Origin: Marchantia polymorpha subsp. ruderalis
Taxonomy: Eukaryota > Streptophyta > Marchantiopsida > Marchantiales > Marchantiaceae
Reading direction: 5' to 3'
DNA: 64,000 nt
NCBI GenBank assembly: GCA_037833965.1
Contig: AP031358.1
Location: forward strand, 6,270,001-6,334,000
Shown one piece after another: positions 33,301 through 45,400 of this stretch. A program made the position numbers and the translations under genes. How positions within the stretch are numbered: the stretch's first letter is position 1; every line of letters begins with the position of its first letter. The notes under the pieces are model-generated. The model did no database searches. It saw only the letters and a program-made list of their open reading frames with translations, and had not been told where the DNA came from.

Positions 33301-33527
33301 TTAGCAGTGAAGATCACAGGGCAATCCTAACAGGTGGGGAAAGCAAGGAGCTGCAAGAAGCATGGTTGAGGATTCAGCAAACTCTTGCGCCTCAGCTTCA
33401 AAGATTCTATTCCGTAATCTTCAAGTTGTATCAGGTGAAATATTGGAGTTTAGGAAAAGGTGGGCACAAATGGGTGTGCGAGAAGTGCATGAATAAAGGT
33501 CTTCGTTGTGGAATTTTGACATGTTAG
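28733..33527 (+). CDS. LRR-Roc-COR (Roco) protein, TORNADO 1-like, with an in-frame stop
   Basis: Three exons: 28733-30392, 30631-31862 and 32010-33164, with GT-AG introns of 238 and 147 bp. Joined, they give 1,348 residues in one frame; Arabidopsis TORNADO 1 is of similar size. Residues about 120-550 are ribonuclease-inhibitor-like LRRs (LTQLDLSDSELDDEAF). The Roc GTPase follows. Its P-loop GSPLAGKT (about 549-556) is split by intron 1 in phase 1. It also has the WDLAGQE switch (about 599-605) and an SHKD guanine-specificity motif (about 674-677). A COR-like region contains SIVHIPNLDYIIVNPNWL. A coiled coil and a conserved tail come next. A TGA at 33162-33164 ends the frame, yet the same frame stays open for 120 more codons to 33527 (ending near WVCEKCMNKGLRC), homologous to gene 2's tail. 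Gene 1 is thus recently truncated or a young pseudogene. Roco proteins are intracellular GTPase scaffolds; TORNADO 1 acts in plant growth patterning. Confidence 0.75.
30393..30630 (+). other. Intron 1 of Roco gene 1
   Basis: Begins gtgagg after tagcag and ends atcag before gcaagact. It falls after the first base of a glycine codon inside the P-loop, restoring GSPLAGKT when removed. AT-rich, as expected of a plant intron. Confidence 0.85.
31863..32009 (+). other. Intron 2 of Roco gene 1
   Basis: Begins gtgattt after tttcag and ends cattgtag. It lies between codons (phase 0), and the frame continues FFPCFQ then MFMRRKL. Confidence 0.8.
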
Positions 33528-34524
33528 GATTTTGAAGAGGTTAGAATGCCACTATGAAATTGAAAAGCATATGTTGAGACCCTAATGCAATATACAACTC
33601 TGCAACATCTTCCTTGCAGTTTTCACAAGTAAAAGTCTTTTATAATCTTTGCCATGTAAATCGCACAATTATGTTTCTGAAGAATTTAGTCTTCAGTTAC
33701 GCTATCAAGATGACTTTCTGAGTGTAGAGTGTTCATATTGTCATGTTGCAAGTCTCACCATGATGAAATCCCTTCACTTGACGCGTGGGGTGGTCACGTT
33801 GAGCTTTTATACATATCCCTGATTGATATTTCTGTTGTTGCACATTTCAATTCACAATGTCACAAAATTTACTCTGAACTAGGTGGTCGGAACAATTTAT
33901 GGAGCAATCAAAACAATACATCTGCTTTTCTTTCAACTGCTGTCAAGAGTAACAGAATATGTGATTCAATGGTAGCGTGGTTGTCTGCTGTAAATTCTAT
34001 GAGAAGGGAGGTCATTCCGAAGAGATTGATCCAGACGCTGGGTAGTAGAACTCCATAACTTACCCCATGTGCCTCTCAGTTGTCAAAATATATCCACTTC
34101 CTTGAAAGATCCTAGATCAAAGATTACAGAGAAAAGTATTAAATGAAGGTGAGATTTGAAATCTCTGTTGCCAGCGTGACCACATCGAGTGTGTCAGGTC
34201 ACTGATACACTCACTAAATTGAGTGAGATCCTGTTCGCTTGCACAACAAATTCAAGATCTACTCTGACCTTCTAAGAACATGTTCCAATCACACCTGAGT
34301 ACGGAGTAACACGCTTGTTGTGTTCCTCCATACTCACATGTACTCGTTACCTGGATCGCTCACAAGATTCATTGAGAAACGATCGCTCACAAGATTCCAT
34401 GAGAAGATTTGATTGAAGACGGTGCATTATTTTTCCACGCCCCTGGTAACATCTGTCTTCCCGTGGATCATGATACAGCTAGATTCGCATTATCCCATTC
34501 CAGATTTAAATCAAGTTTAACATA
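33528..34524. other. Intergenic region with partial R1 repeat
   Basis: Contains the likely 3' untranslated region of gene 1 (to about 33700), which resembles the sequence after gene 2 (57330-57480). A ~190-bp segment at 33870-34062 resembles 59665-59850 and, inverted, 35880-36070, so it is a partial R1 copy. Nothing else is supported. Confidence 0.5.
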
Positions 34525-34886
34525 ACTCTGCGATTCGATGCATTCCATGAGATTCTGTACACATCGCACCATCTTTGCTACGAACCCGTCTTTTGGATTT
34601 CAGATTCTTGCAGAGTTAGTAAACGTCAAACACCCATTTTCGTTCGAGTTCAGAATAGATTTGCGTTATAGAGAAAAGTGAAGTCCCCTCTGCACACGGT
34701 TTACAATTTTGCTTGGAACCAGAGGAAGAAGTGACGTTGGCCGCCATCGACCTGCGTACCGAGGAATGGAGCCAACTGGGCCAAACCATACGCAAGATTG
34801 CTAAGCAAGATATATTCGCGTAACCCAATTCATGCATCACAAAGATAACTGTAAGGGAGTAGAAGAGCTTGGGTGTGCTGCTAGTT
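34525..34886 (+). pseudogene. Roco gene fragment (upstream region joined to an LRR piece)
   Basis: 34525-34722 resembles the gene-1 upstream region (about 28215-28440). It is joined directly to 34723-34886, which matches LRR-exon sequence 29655-29818 (encoding the region around EEVTLAAIDMRPEEWS). Several small differences disrupt the frame. It is a decayed, internally deleted third Roco copy. Confidence 0.75.
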
Positions 34887-35093
34887 TCGGTGTTTCCGAG
34901 CCGAATTGATGCCAAGAAGATGGACCAGACCTTCAAAATCGATAATCTGTCTGCATGAATCAAACACTATCACATCTGGATGTTTTCGTGCCAGCAGAGT
35001 AGAACCGGGAAGTGACACCAGCTTCACCTTGAAGACGCTCTATGTAGACGATAAAAAACCCTTGACGATACATTCAAAATCGTTACACAAAAA
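34885..35093 (-). pseudogene. Short protein-like fragment, unrecognised
   Basis: On the - strand one frame reads FKVKLVSLPGSTLLARKHPD then VIVFDSCRQIIDFEGLVHLL before a stop, about 50 codons. The composition looks like real protein, but it is not assigned to a family. It lies between the Roco fragment and an inverted R1 copy. Confidence 0.25.
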
Positions 35094-36070
35094 CTGAAAA
35101 AGAAAGGCGAAATGGACATCGGGAAGACAGCTTGGCATCCGATAATACTTTACGATACATATTTCGGATAATAAGCTACATTTTTCGACGACAACTGGGA
35201 GTCAACCTAACTCTACCCTAAACCGACATTTCTTCCGTGCTCAAATTCGGCTGCAGTTGCAATTCACGGCATTAGCCTAGCCTGAACAATACTTCCTTTA
35301 AACTGCAGTTGCTTTCGAGTCTACCAGGATGGGTTTCAGGAAAGCGCTATAGTCCCGACCCTGTCATAAGACGTGTATGTTTCCCATTATCCACTTTCTC
35401 AGATCCTTGCCCATGTCTACAATGAAATCATTGTCGATGAATTGCTGCAATAAGTGGTGATGGGTTACATCCTGCAACTTATTGAAGTGGGCAGTGCTGA
35501 ATAAGAGATTTCCTCGAAGTGCTATATTGGAAACTAAAACCTCTTTCGAATCTTCATCACATTTTCGGGTTTCGACTTTCTGAGAGTCCATGGCGGACCA
35601 AAAGATTCTGTTAAATTCGCAAAGCTAAAATGAATGAACCTCATTACAGATAAAGCATGCTGAGTTCGTGGTGCTCAGATGACAGAGTGAATATTATGTC
35701 ACCTGTTCAAACCTCACCACATCTTGCCACCAGAAACAGATCTGCTTCCGTTTCTGCCAATCTGCACCATCTTGCTAGGCAAGCCCATTCCAAGCAATTG
35801 ACGAGCTTGAGCGAGCAAATGTCGCAAAATGTGTACCAAGGAATAATCTCTCGTACCCGATCTCAGCGTGGGCATATGTAAGAACTTATGGACCTCTACT
35901 ACTGCAGTTTAGAGATGAATGCTTTTTTAATAATCTCCCTTGCTTATGAAATTTACAGCAGACAACCACGCTGCAATTGATTAAATCACAGATTCTATCA
36001 CACTTGACAGCAGTTTAAAAAAAAGCAGATAATTTGTTATGATTGTTTAACAAATTGTAAATCACTCCCT
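35094..36070 (-). pseudogene. R1 gene-like repeat, copy 2 (inverted)
   Basis: Read on the - strand, the blocks 36070-35880, 35880-35657, 35591-35364 and 35300-35094 follow the same order as blocks at 59660-60565 on +. Conserved peptides include NRNGSRSVSGGK and, in the frame at 35364-35591, VLVSNIALRGNLLFSTAHFN and HHHLLQQF. Stops break the first part. A protein-like piece on + (KLKKKGEMDIGKTAW) at about 35090-35160 matches, inverted, the region near 60540. The family is unknown. Confidence 0.5.
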
Positions 36071-36659
36071 CCGTCTACCGCCTGCCTAGGTTGCAACACA
36101 AGGCGATGACCGTACGCCGTCAACCCTGAGTTAGACTGTCCGGGTGGGTCGGGGCTGCAGTTTCATCAGCAAGATCTCGTGCTCGCTTTTATCTCCGTCT
36201 GCACCTCCTGGACGGCTACAGAAGCTCCAACGTGGCCCCTGAGTCGAGCGAGTCCGAGCATGTCAGCAAACCTGTGGCGGTGAAATTGATTTTTCTAAAA
36301 TTCCGACTCCTCAGCAAACTTACGAAGACAAACAATCCAACGAAATCAAAGGAGAGACAGATTCGTGAAACAATTTCGAATTCTTGGATACAGTCGACTC
36401 AAAACTCCAGTTTCACGAAATAGATCCTGATGACGACTCTGCGTTCGAGCAAATTTTTTATCCTGCAGTTCTCAGCTCGGCTGGGGACATTATAGAAGCA
36501 TGAGCTGGTTGAGAATGCGATTGTCGAAATCCGGTGCAGGAGACATCGCCCATGTTGCAGATCGGGAGCCGAAATTTATCTTCTGAATCCAACCCCACAA
36601 GGTGAAACTTTGAAAGAGGTACGTGAATGGATAGCAATCGAAAGTGATGGAGGGAGGAA
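36071..36659. other. Region without supported gene
   Basis: Mixed composition, no long frame with protein character. It could include promoter sequence of the adjacent UGT pseudogene. Confidence 0.4.
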
Positions 36660-36664
36660 TATCG

Positions 36665-36850
36665 GATGCGGGCAATTCGCCCGCAGATGAAGAACAGATC
36701 CAGATCCGGGAGAGCTCGTTGCGTGCGCACTTACTAGTTCTCCCTTTGAGTATGATCTCGGTTTCGCAGATGAAGAACAGATCCAGATCCGGGAGAGCTC
36801 GTTGCGTGCGCACGTACTAGTTATCCCTTTGAGTATAATCTCGGTTTCGC
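36665..36850 (+). repeat. Tandem duplication of the UGT N-terminal segment
   Basis: Two ~90-bp copies, each with gatgaagaacagatccagat and ending in tctcggtttcgca, adjoin. The second leads into the UGT reading frame. Confidence 0.8.
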
Positions 36851-37380
36851 ATGTCACTTCGGCCTTGTTGCTGTCAGCCAAGCTCGCCAAGCAAGACATC
36901 ACTGTCACAATCTTCACGGACCGATACATGCTGCCACACATACACTCGCTTCATGCGCCCGAAGCGCTGGAAAGTCTCGACCATTATGGACCACGATGAG
37001 TCGGAACGTGAGTTGCATGAAGACTGGAGCAGACCATTTAAGGACTCGTACGACGTGATGCGAGCTGCAAAACCTTACTTGCAAAATATGGCCTCTGCAA
37101 GATCCTCAGGAGCTGCCGGCCTACCCACATGCGTCATAGCAGACATGTTCTGTCTTTGGGCTCAGGTACATATGACTATCTACACTCTTCCCCAGGCGTG
37201 TTGTCCTTCTCGCCCTATTTCGCCAGACGTAGAGATTGCTCTGATTTGTCGTCTGCTCGGATTTCTCTGATTTCTAGGCCGAAACAGTTTTGGGAAAGGC
37301 TTCTCTATTGTAGATGTTTTTGTGTTTGTGACGAACCTTCTTTTGCTAGTTCTCAGATTCTATTCGATGGCATCTCGATA

Positions 37381-37650
37381 AAATACACATCAAAATTTTG
37401 AAGAAAGAGAGAATCCGCACTTGTGTATGAGAGAATTTCGTTTCGATAGTCAGGTTTAACACAGAGAGGGAGAATTGGGCTACTGATTATACCATCTCAG
37501 TAGAATACATATCAAAATTGGGAAAAAAAATGAGAATCCACACTTGCGTATGAGAGAATTTCGATACAATAGTCAGGTTTAACACAGGGAGGGAGAATTG
37601 GGCTAGTGATCATACCATCTCAATACACTACACATCAAAATTGGGAAAAA
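37381..37650 (+). repeat. Intronic tandem repeat, ~122-bp units
   Basis: Unit starts near 37381, 37503 and 37625 share acatcaaaattgggaaaa, gagagaatttcg and atagtcaggtttaacacag. It lies between the two UGT exon-like pieces. Confidence 0.8.
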
Positions 37651-38031
37651 AGTAGAATATCTGACACGGGAGGAATGTTCATTGTACAGAAACTTTCACA
37701 GGAACAGAATCTACCATGTTACGCGTATTTCCCTAGTGGTGCAAATTTCGCTCGTCTTCTTCAAGCGTTTCCGGCTCTCATTTCGGAACGAAGGTTGAGA
37801 GTGGGAGAGAATGGCAAATTCATCAAAAGCAAACAGACTATCACCGTCCCTGGTCTTCCACCTCTTTTGGACATAGAGCTGCCAAATTCCACCAAAATAA
37901 ACCCTGTCTCAGTGACAGTGGAAGCGGGACTGGATTTGTCGAAAGTAAACGGTGTGATAATCAACACCTTTTACGAATTGGAAAGTCATCCCATTCAAGT
38001 CTTCTTGCAGGCTTGCGATCCTACGTTGCAT

Positions 38032-40100
38032 GTATGTCGTCTGCCTCTGTTCCCTCGAGCTTTTATCTAGAGTAGCGACAACGAAATTTGTGCTTTCACA
38101 GGTTTGTACTACTTTGTTTACTTGGAAAATCAAATTCGAGAAACTGACGCATACCGACTTGACAAGACAGACGTCATTTGCAGATTTGTAATTTACAGGC
38201 TCAAACGTCCAAACAGAATTTTTCTTCTTTCAGATACTGGTGGGTGAAACCGGCGGAATTAATTCAATAGCTTATGTTTCTAGCTTCGATCAGTTCATCT
38301 ATAATTCTGCATGCTTGGAATCTGAACAGTTACAACATTCCTCTTCGACTTGGTTTCTATTGAGTTATATGTATTTGATTCTATATAATTGACAGAGACA
38401 CGCCAGATCTGCAGAGTCTGTTAGGAACCTCGTGCGTCCGTACCTCAATCACTCACTCAGCTGTCCTCTTCATCACATCAGCTTCTATCTGAGCTAAGCA
38501 CGAACCATTTCACCGAACCGGGAGAGGGAGAGCTCATCTTTTGGTTGGTCTGTCTATTGGACACACACATCAGATCAGGATTTGCAAACCCCGTTAGCTC
38601 TTCTAGTCCGCTGTGATTCTTGTGCTCACCGCTTCAATCCTGCACAGATTTGACCTGTTTCCAGCAGATTTCAGACACAATAGTTGCCTTTCGCCCATCG
38701 GAGGCTCTAAGACCCGAAAGCCTCACTGTGTGCTGGGACTGCATCAGATCCATCACGATTAAAACCGATGTCAGCTTTACGTTAGTCGTCAACTAGCAGC
38801 AGGCATCAATCATATTCTACAAACTTGTGACCTCAATTCGGAACAGCAAACGAGTGAGTCAACTGCAAAGAGGTCGAAGTGAGCCTGAACTTCAGCAGAC
38901 GGCCGGTGCGAGGCGAGGTCGTGGCTCGAAAGCGGACCAGACTCCAAATCTCGAGCATGGCGAATGTCGTTCGCTTTCGAGCCGCGACGTTGCTAGGACA
39001 AAAGTACGTTGTCTGCCTTTCGATCTGAGTGTCGTCCCTCCAGAGGCCCTCCCTCTCTCTCTTTTCAAGTACTGAGAGTAAATTACATGATTTATCATTT
39101 CGATGTTTGTATGACAATCACAGCTACAGGTTAGTAAGAGCAAATAGTTGTGTAAGCTCTATAGGGTGAGTTGCGATGATTTGGCTTCAAGATCTATGTT
39201 ATTCGGTACAATGAATCGTGTTCGATATGCAGAAGAGTAAAGATATATCTGTTATATTGATTTGTTGGTTGAGTAACTTAATCGATATAAAGGTAAATAT
39301 GCTGAATCCATATGTGAATAATCTCAGATAATTTTTTGAATATGGTGAGTAAATAGATTTGAAAATTCTCTTTTTCTACAAATGATCTACATCTAACTAT
39401 TGTTACAGCGGGTCAATTCGGAAACTATATAGCTAAGATTATTTCGAGTACCCAGGTTCGCTAATTGTCCTAATTTTATCTTAATTTTCTATCCTTTTTT
39501 TTATTAAAATCATAAAAAAATAATTGTGTATGTCTTGGCAAGTTGTATTATTCGAAAATGATAAAAAAAATAAATATGATTTACATTATATCAACATTGA
39601 GTGTAACTTTTTACTTTGTTCATAAATGCGATACAATCTGTAGGTCAAAGTGAAACTATAGATTAACACTAAATTAGGTTTATTACACGTAAAATCAAAA
39701 CAAAGTTTTTCATTCCCAAATACTGTTTAAGAAAAGATTAGTAACTGATGGCATGATATGGATGTAAATTTTGTGAGAAGAAAATAACATGGAAAAGACA
39801 TACAACATAAAAACAACTAGATAATCTAGGTGAGTTTATGTTCATGCCACATTAGATTTCTCAACTCAAAATCATAATATTTTTAATCTAAAGATTTCAT
39901 CAACATAATACTTGATAGTTTAACTCAACATGGTATATTATTGAAAGTTTCAATAGTCAGTCAGATTTAATCCCCAAAGGATAAACTCAAACGAGAAACA
40001 CAAATTATACATTTGACACAAAAAAAACTTCATCCACCTAAATGAAGTGATAGTGGTTCGGACTAGTTCAAACCCTAAACCTACGCGCATGGTCATGACA
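38032..40100. other. Intergenic region without supported gene
   Basis: An 82-codon frame at 38827-39075 has no family resemblance, and its GC-rich middle is explained by the hairpin at 38918-38988. From 39150 on the sequence is strongly AT-rich with no coding signal. Confidence 0.5.
38918..38988. repeat. Inverted repeat, 17-bp arms
   Basis: Arms at 38918-38934 and 38972-38988 pair at 16 of 17 positions (gtcgtggctcgaaagcg against gtcgcggctcgaaagcg), with a 37-base loop. Confidence 0.8.
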
Positions 40101-41019
40101 GAAGATAATCACAAATGAACACAAGGTACATTTCTTCAAAATATGAATATATCACAAAATAATTGAATTAAATCAATTATATTGTGACAAATAACATATT
40201 CAAGCTAATTAGACTTAATAAGGATCTTAAATATTTCCTTACACTTACATTAAACATAAATTTTGAATTAATTGAATAGTCTTAACCATTGATGTGCTGA
40301 TGTAGAGCTTATCTTTCCAAAAAAAATTTGTATGGTGTTAAACAATAAATAAAGATCAAGCGACATATGACCCATTTGAGAGAATATGTAAATGTTATCT
40401 ATAATGAGATAAATTTTTTAATTATATATTTGTTTTTCTAAAAATAAAAAATTTATAATCTATTCACATATTCCACGCTTTAAAATATGAATTCTCTATC
40501 TTCAAATTCAATAAAATATCTGCATCGTTGTATATCAAAAAAATTTATTCGTCATTTAAATTAACAATTGATTTCCTAATAATAAAAATGGGATTTATTT
40601 ATTAAATTATCAAATAAAGGGTTGACATTTTTAAGATATAAATATACAAAATTTCACATTGGATTATACATGATTTGATAAATTTTTTAACAATACGAAA
40701 ATATTGAGATTTATTTTATAAAAATTCAAGACCTTGTTTACATTTTATGTGTATTTATGCTAGATTTTATTCATATTTATATTTAAATATTAAATGAAGC
40801 TAATCTTTCTTCTACAAAAAGACATTTAAATTTAGAAAAAATGTTCATATTATTAAATCCTTAGAATAATAGAATAATCTTGGTCGAATTAAATCATTTG
40901 CATATGGATAGTCCCACCAGGGTTACTGATGAAACAAATTCATTTAAGAAACAAAAGAACTAACTTTCATATTTCTGTTGATTATGACAGAAAACTCTTG
41001 TGAAATCTGTAATAAAAAA
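40101..41019 (+). repeat. AT-rich duplicated block, copy 1
   Basis: Aligns with 48449-49351 over about 900 bp with frequent substitutions and small indels, so it is an older duplication. No coding in either copy; possibly a decayed transposon or shared intergenic segment. X3 inserted about 190 bp after its right end. Confidence 0.8.
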
Positions 41020-41207
41020 ATATTTATTTATTTGATTAATAAAATCTAACTTGTGATCTTGAGAATCAACGTGTTAATACAATGAACTCTTTTTTGAAAG
41101 TAAACTTATGATCATCTTAAATTTTCAGGAAATCTACAACCGATATATGCATTATAGGGTATTCAAATCAATCAAAAAATTCTTGATTCGTGCTAAATAT
41201 CTCAAAG

Positions 41208-41212
41208 ATGCG
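41208..41212. repeat. Target-site duplication atgcg, left of X3
   Basis: Pairs with atgcg at 46575-46579. Confidence 0.95.
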
Positions 41213-41619
41213 TGTGGTACCCCACTTTTGGCAATTTTGAGGAAATTAAAACATTTTTGAAAAACTGTACCCTGGCAGCATTGTAAATAGCCTTCGGTAC
41301 ATCAAAACAGAGTGAATCCGGAAGATCGCGGGGATTCTCGAGGGATCTTGTAGAATCTGGGATTTGGGGTGCCGCAGTAAGCACAGGCACCACCCTCCCT
41401 GCGAGCTCCGCAGTTAGGATCTCTACGGCGCAAGGCGCAAAACCCGCCTTCGGAGGTTGCGTCCGCGGCTGTAGGGAAGCCCCCGTAATTAGGTCAACCC
41501 TTGGGCGCCTTGACCAAGTCAGGGTCCCGTTGGAAAGAGCTCGACGCGCTGATTCTAACGAGCCCAAGAACGCTTGGAACGGACGAGGACTTAGGGAGTT
41601 ATCGCTACTGGAAGAAACG

Positions 41620-42350
41620 GAGGCGGTCGCCTACGGCGGAAGGAGTTCGCCACCGGCGCGAATTCCGCCTACGCGGAAGGGGGATTCAAGTTTTGTCCTA
41701 TGCACGGACGAAGGCGTTCGCCTGTGCACAGGCGAAGTAGGGTTAGGGAAGGCGCGAAGTCCGCCTACGCACAGGCGTACGCCTGTGCACAGGCACTTCG
41801 GCGTCGGCGGGAAATCCGCCTTGGGCCCTAGAAATGCGCCTTGTGAGGTAGAAAGTGTACGGCGCCTTCCGCGCCAGCGCAGCGCCGCGTACGTCGGAAG
41901 AGCCGCCAGAGTAATCCAACAGGTACGGACCGTGCGGACGGCACGGGTGGATGCGCTCTTGGACGGACGGAGTTGCGGCGGCGGAAGCGCCGACGGAGAG
42001 ACAAGGAACGGACAGACTGGACGGAGACGGCTGACCACGGTCAACGCCTTCCGCGCCAGCGCAGCGCCGCGGACGGAATTCGCCCGCGCACAGGCGAACG
42101 CCTGTGCACAGGAGGATGTTCAAGTTCCGCACCGGCGGAGGATCCGCCGAGGCTCCTGCCTGCGCACAGGCAGGAGTTGAATTTTTGTCCGACGTGCGGA
42201 CGCACGCGTCAAGGCAGAAGGAGACTGGCCGAGGGGCGGTACGAACAAGTGTACCGCGCAAGGCGGAAAACTCGCCTTCGGCGCTACGCCCCCATGTCCG
42301 CAGGGTGACACGCTCGCGGAGTTCAAATCCGCCAATTCGAGCGTGAGAGT
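41620..42350 (+). repeat. Palindrome-rich leader of X3
   Basis: Carries the same series of GTGCAC-centred and CG-rich palindromes as X1, including the 20-bp ttcgcctgtgcacaggcgaa near 41718-41737. Antisense and sense frames of 80-216 codons here are not supported as genes. Confidence 0.8.
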
Positions 42351-42458
42351 TTAATCGACGACGGCGGAGCGTGAAGTCGCGCGTGAGAGCGAAGACCGTT
42401 CCAGCGTACAGCCGGCGCGGCCATCAAGTGAGACGTTCTTCACGACCAAGAGCCGACC

Positions 42459-45400
42459 ATGACCTTCGACCGGGCGGCGGAGAACGTCCCATTCTTGAAT
42501 TCGCGATTCCAATCTCTTGTGCGCGCTGCGCGCATCCATCTGCTGGCTGCGGAACATTCTCGACGTCGTCACACAGGAGATTTCTTGTTGATTGAGGGAG
42601 AAGTGAGTGCGCGTGATTTGGAATTGAGAGCGATTAGAGTTTGCCGAGAGAGAAAGAAACGCGGACAGTGCGGAAGTAGAATGAGCGGGCGAGCGAACCC
42701 CAGGAACGCAATGACGAGACCGAGCAGATTGCGGATGGTGCCACTTCGCCTGCCGCAGAACGGGCTGCGCGCTTTCGAGGAGCGCTTAATAGCAAGAAAG
42801 CTCGATTTCTTGCTATGGGGATGGAATTACATCTGCGCGAATATGGTGCGCGAGTGGCTAGAGCCACAGGGACCACCCTCGCGCGGATTACGTCCGCATG
42901 TTGATCGGTGGACAGTCCAAGATTGGGCGCAGGCGTTGGGAAGATGTGCTGGCATGCCAGGGCACCTCCTTTTCGACAGTGAGAGCATCAAGGTGACCAA
43001 GCAAGAGGAGGCGCAATTTGTGGAGCTGTTCAAGACCGGGAGGTCTACCAAGAATGGGTACAGGACCCGTGATTACAAGGATCGATTTCGCCGGACTTTG
43101 TCCGCGGCGCTGATGCAATTACTGCAGCCGCACCGCGCCTGCTACATCACATTGTGGCAGGTCTCTTTTGTGGAGTGCGTCATCGAGGGAACTCCAATTC
43201 ACTGGGCGAGCATCCTGCACAGGGTGATGCGACAGCACGCGTTTGAGGAGAAGGGGGGAACTCTAAACCATCTTTCTCCTTTCCTCATCAATTTTTATCG
43301 ACAGCGGAATTGTTTGACAGCGGCGGAACTTGAACATTTTCCGCCATTGTCCATCGACCATCCCGGGAAGTATGTGCGGGAGAACGAGGTCGACACTGAT
43401 GCGGAGGAGTCACCGACTTCTACCCCATCAAGACGGAGGGATGAAGGGAGACACACTCCTGCAGCGCGAGTGCCGCGGAAGCGGCGATGGAGGGAAGAGT
43501 CCGAAGAGGAGCAGCATCAAGAACCCTCTGCTCCCATTCGACCGCGGCCGCTGTGCGAGCCATACAGCCGGCCGAAGCAGAAGGCACGCAGACTGGTGTT
43601 ACCAGCTGACAGTGCGGACACGGCGACGATTGCGACGGAGATAGGAAGTGCGTCGCCAGAGAGGCGAGAGGAAGCGCGGACGACCGCAGGAGCGACGGGC
43701 CACGCTGCAACCTCGTCGGGAGAGAGGCCGCCTACGGGCCAGGGGCCTCCGGAGTTACCACGTGCGATGCGGACAGATGTTCCGTTTGCGCACAGGCGAA
43801 CCTCTGCGGACGGACGAGCCTCCGCGGACCGGCGAACACAAGTGGACGTGGATCTACGCTTACGCGTGGGAAGGAGCAGTCCGCCTGTGCACAGGACACC
43901 TCCGCACGTGCCGCCTGTGCACAGGCAAGAATCACCCCCGTTCCAACGTAGGAAGGGGAAGGAGCCGGTGGAAGAACCGCCTACGAGACACCGGCCCTCG
44001 GGGCCAGACCCTCCGGCGCACCACGCGCCGCAATTTGCGCCTTCGGCGCCAGGGCCTTCGAGCCGAGGAGATACGAGCAGAGAGCGTGCGGAGGCCGCAC
44101 CATCGGCGGGAAGTCCGCCGATAGATGCGCCTTCGGCGGTAGGGCCTATAGGCCAAGGAACATCGGGCGTGCGGCCCCCGGCCATGTCGCCTTCAGCGAT
44201 AGATGTCCGCGGCGCTACGCCTGCGGCGGACAAGGCGCCGGCAAATGCGCCTGCGCACGGGCCGGGCACAGCCCCCACGGACCGATCAAGGGAGCAGCAC
44301 ACGGAGGAGCGGAGTGACTGTCCGCGGGATGAAATCTCGATGCGCGATGCGCAATCCAACCCCGCGCGGCCACCTTCCGCTCAATCGCCTTCGGCGATGG
44401 ACGACGGCGACAGAGAGAATGCGGTAGGCAATCAACCAGCGAGCGACGGGGATGCCGCTCGGATACATTCGCCTTCCGCCTTAGACATTTTGGCGACGAG
44501 CAGCGAGGCTGCAGCCGTGCCTTCGCAGGCAGCACACGTCGAGGACGTGCAGCCCCACTCGGGGCAGTCGCCGACACAATCAATGGCGACTGAAATTCTC
44601 CACTCGGATGATGACGACGGAGGCTCCACGGAAGAAATGTCAGGAGCAGAAGACACCGAGGAGGAGGAGGAGGAAATTGTTGGAGCGCCGGCGGCGGCGC
44701 TCTCTGAGCAGGTGATTCCGTTGCTGCGGTACTTGGATCGCAAGGTCGATAAATACGCCGACCCACTCCAGCCGGGATCTTACATCGAGTTAGTGCGCAG
44801 GCGGACTCGCACTAAAGTCCACACCAGCAAGCTATTAGCTAGAGTGGACCAGGAGTTGAGGGACTTGAAGGAGAAGCATGAGTGCTTGTGGGGACAGTAC
44901 AAGCTTAATCAGAAATTCTACAAGCACTCCGAGAAGATGAAGGATGAGAAACTGGGCGAGCTCACCAAGGATCAGGTGAAGGTCAAGGAAGCACTCGATT
45001 CTAAGCAGGCCCAGAATCGGATTTTGTCAGAGGAGCTCGTGCGACAGACGCGGTTGTTGGAACAATGTCAGCTCGCACGGCATGCGGATGAAGAATTAAT
45101 CCGCAGTTTGCAGTCAGAGTGTGGCGAATTGAGAGCGCAACGTGCTGAAGCCGAATCGCAATTAGTGACGATTGAAGAGGATCGCAAGAAGGAGGCGGAT
45201 CGCACGAAGGTGGAGACGGCGAGGCGAGTCGCCCACTGTCTCAAGGGCTACGCCCACTGGGAAGTGAAGGCGCAGGAGAAACTCACATTGCGTGAGTTTG
45301 AATTGCGCGCAGCCGGGTTGTTGTCAGGCGACAGTAGGAGTCGGCGGAAGGTAGCGAAGAAGCTCGAGGCCTTTCTGTCGAAGGCACAGGATACCATGTC

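Larger units (their letters stand above)
36660..38031 (+). pseudogene. UDP-glycosyltransferase pseudogene (N-terminal half)
   Basis: The frame from 36802 encodes a typical UGT acceptor-domain start: AHVLVIPLSIISVSHVTSAL, then LLSAKLAKQDITVTIFT. A shift of frame near 36960-37000 is needed to continue into DWSRPFKDSYDVMRAAKPYL and CVIADMFCLWAQ. That segment ends at a donor-like site (ctcag followed by gtacat, 37165). A second exon-like piece (about 37671-38031) encodes NLPCYAYFPSGANFARLLQAF, VPGLPPLLDIELP and VNGVIINTFYELE. The C-terminal sugar-donor (PSPG) motif is absent. The start region is preceded by a ~90-bp tandem duplication of its own N-terminal coding sequence (36665-36850). Confidence 0.7.

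Noticed and set aside
33234..33527. Separate small gene after Roco gene 1
   Set aside because: It is in the same frame as exon 3, the sequence between is open except for one TGA, and it matches the tail of gene 2.
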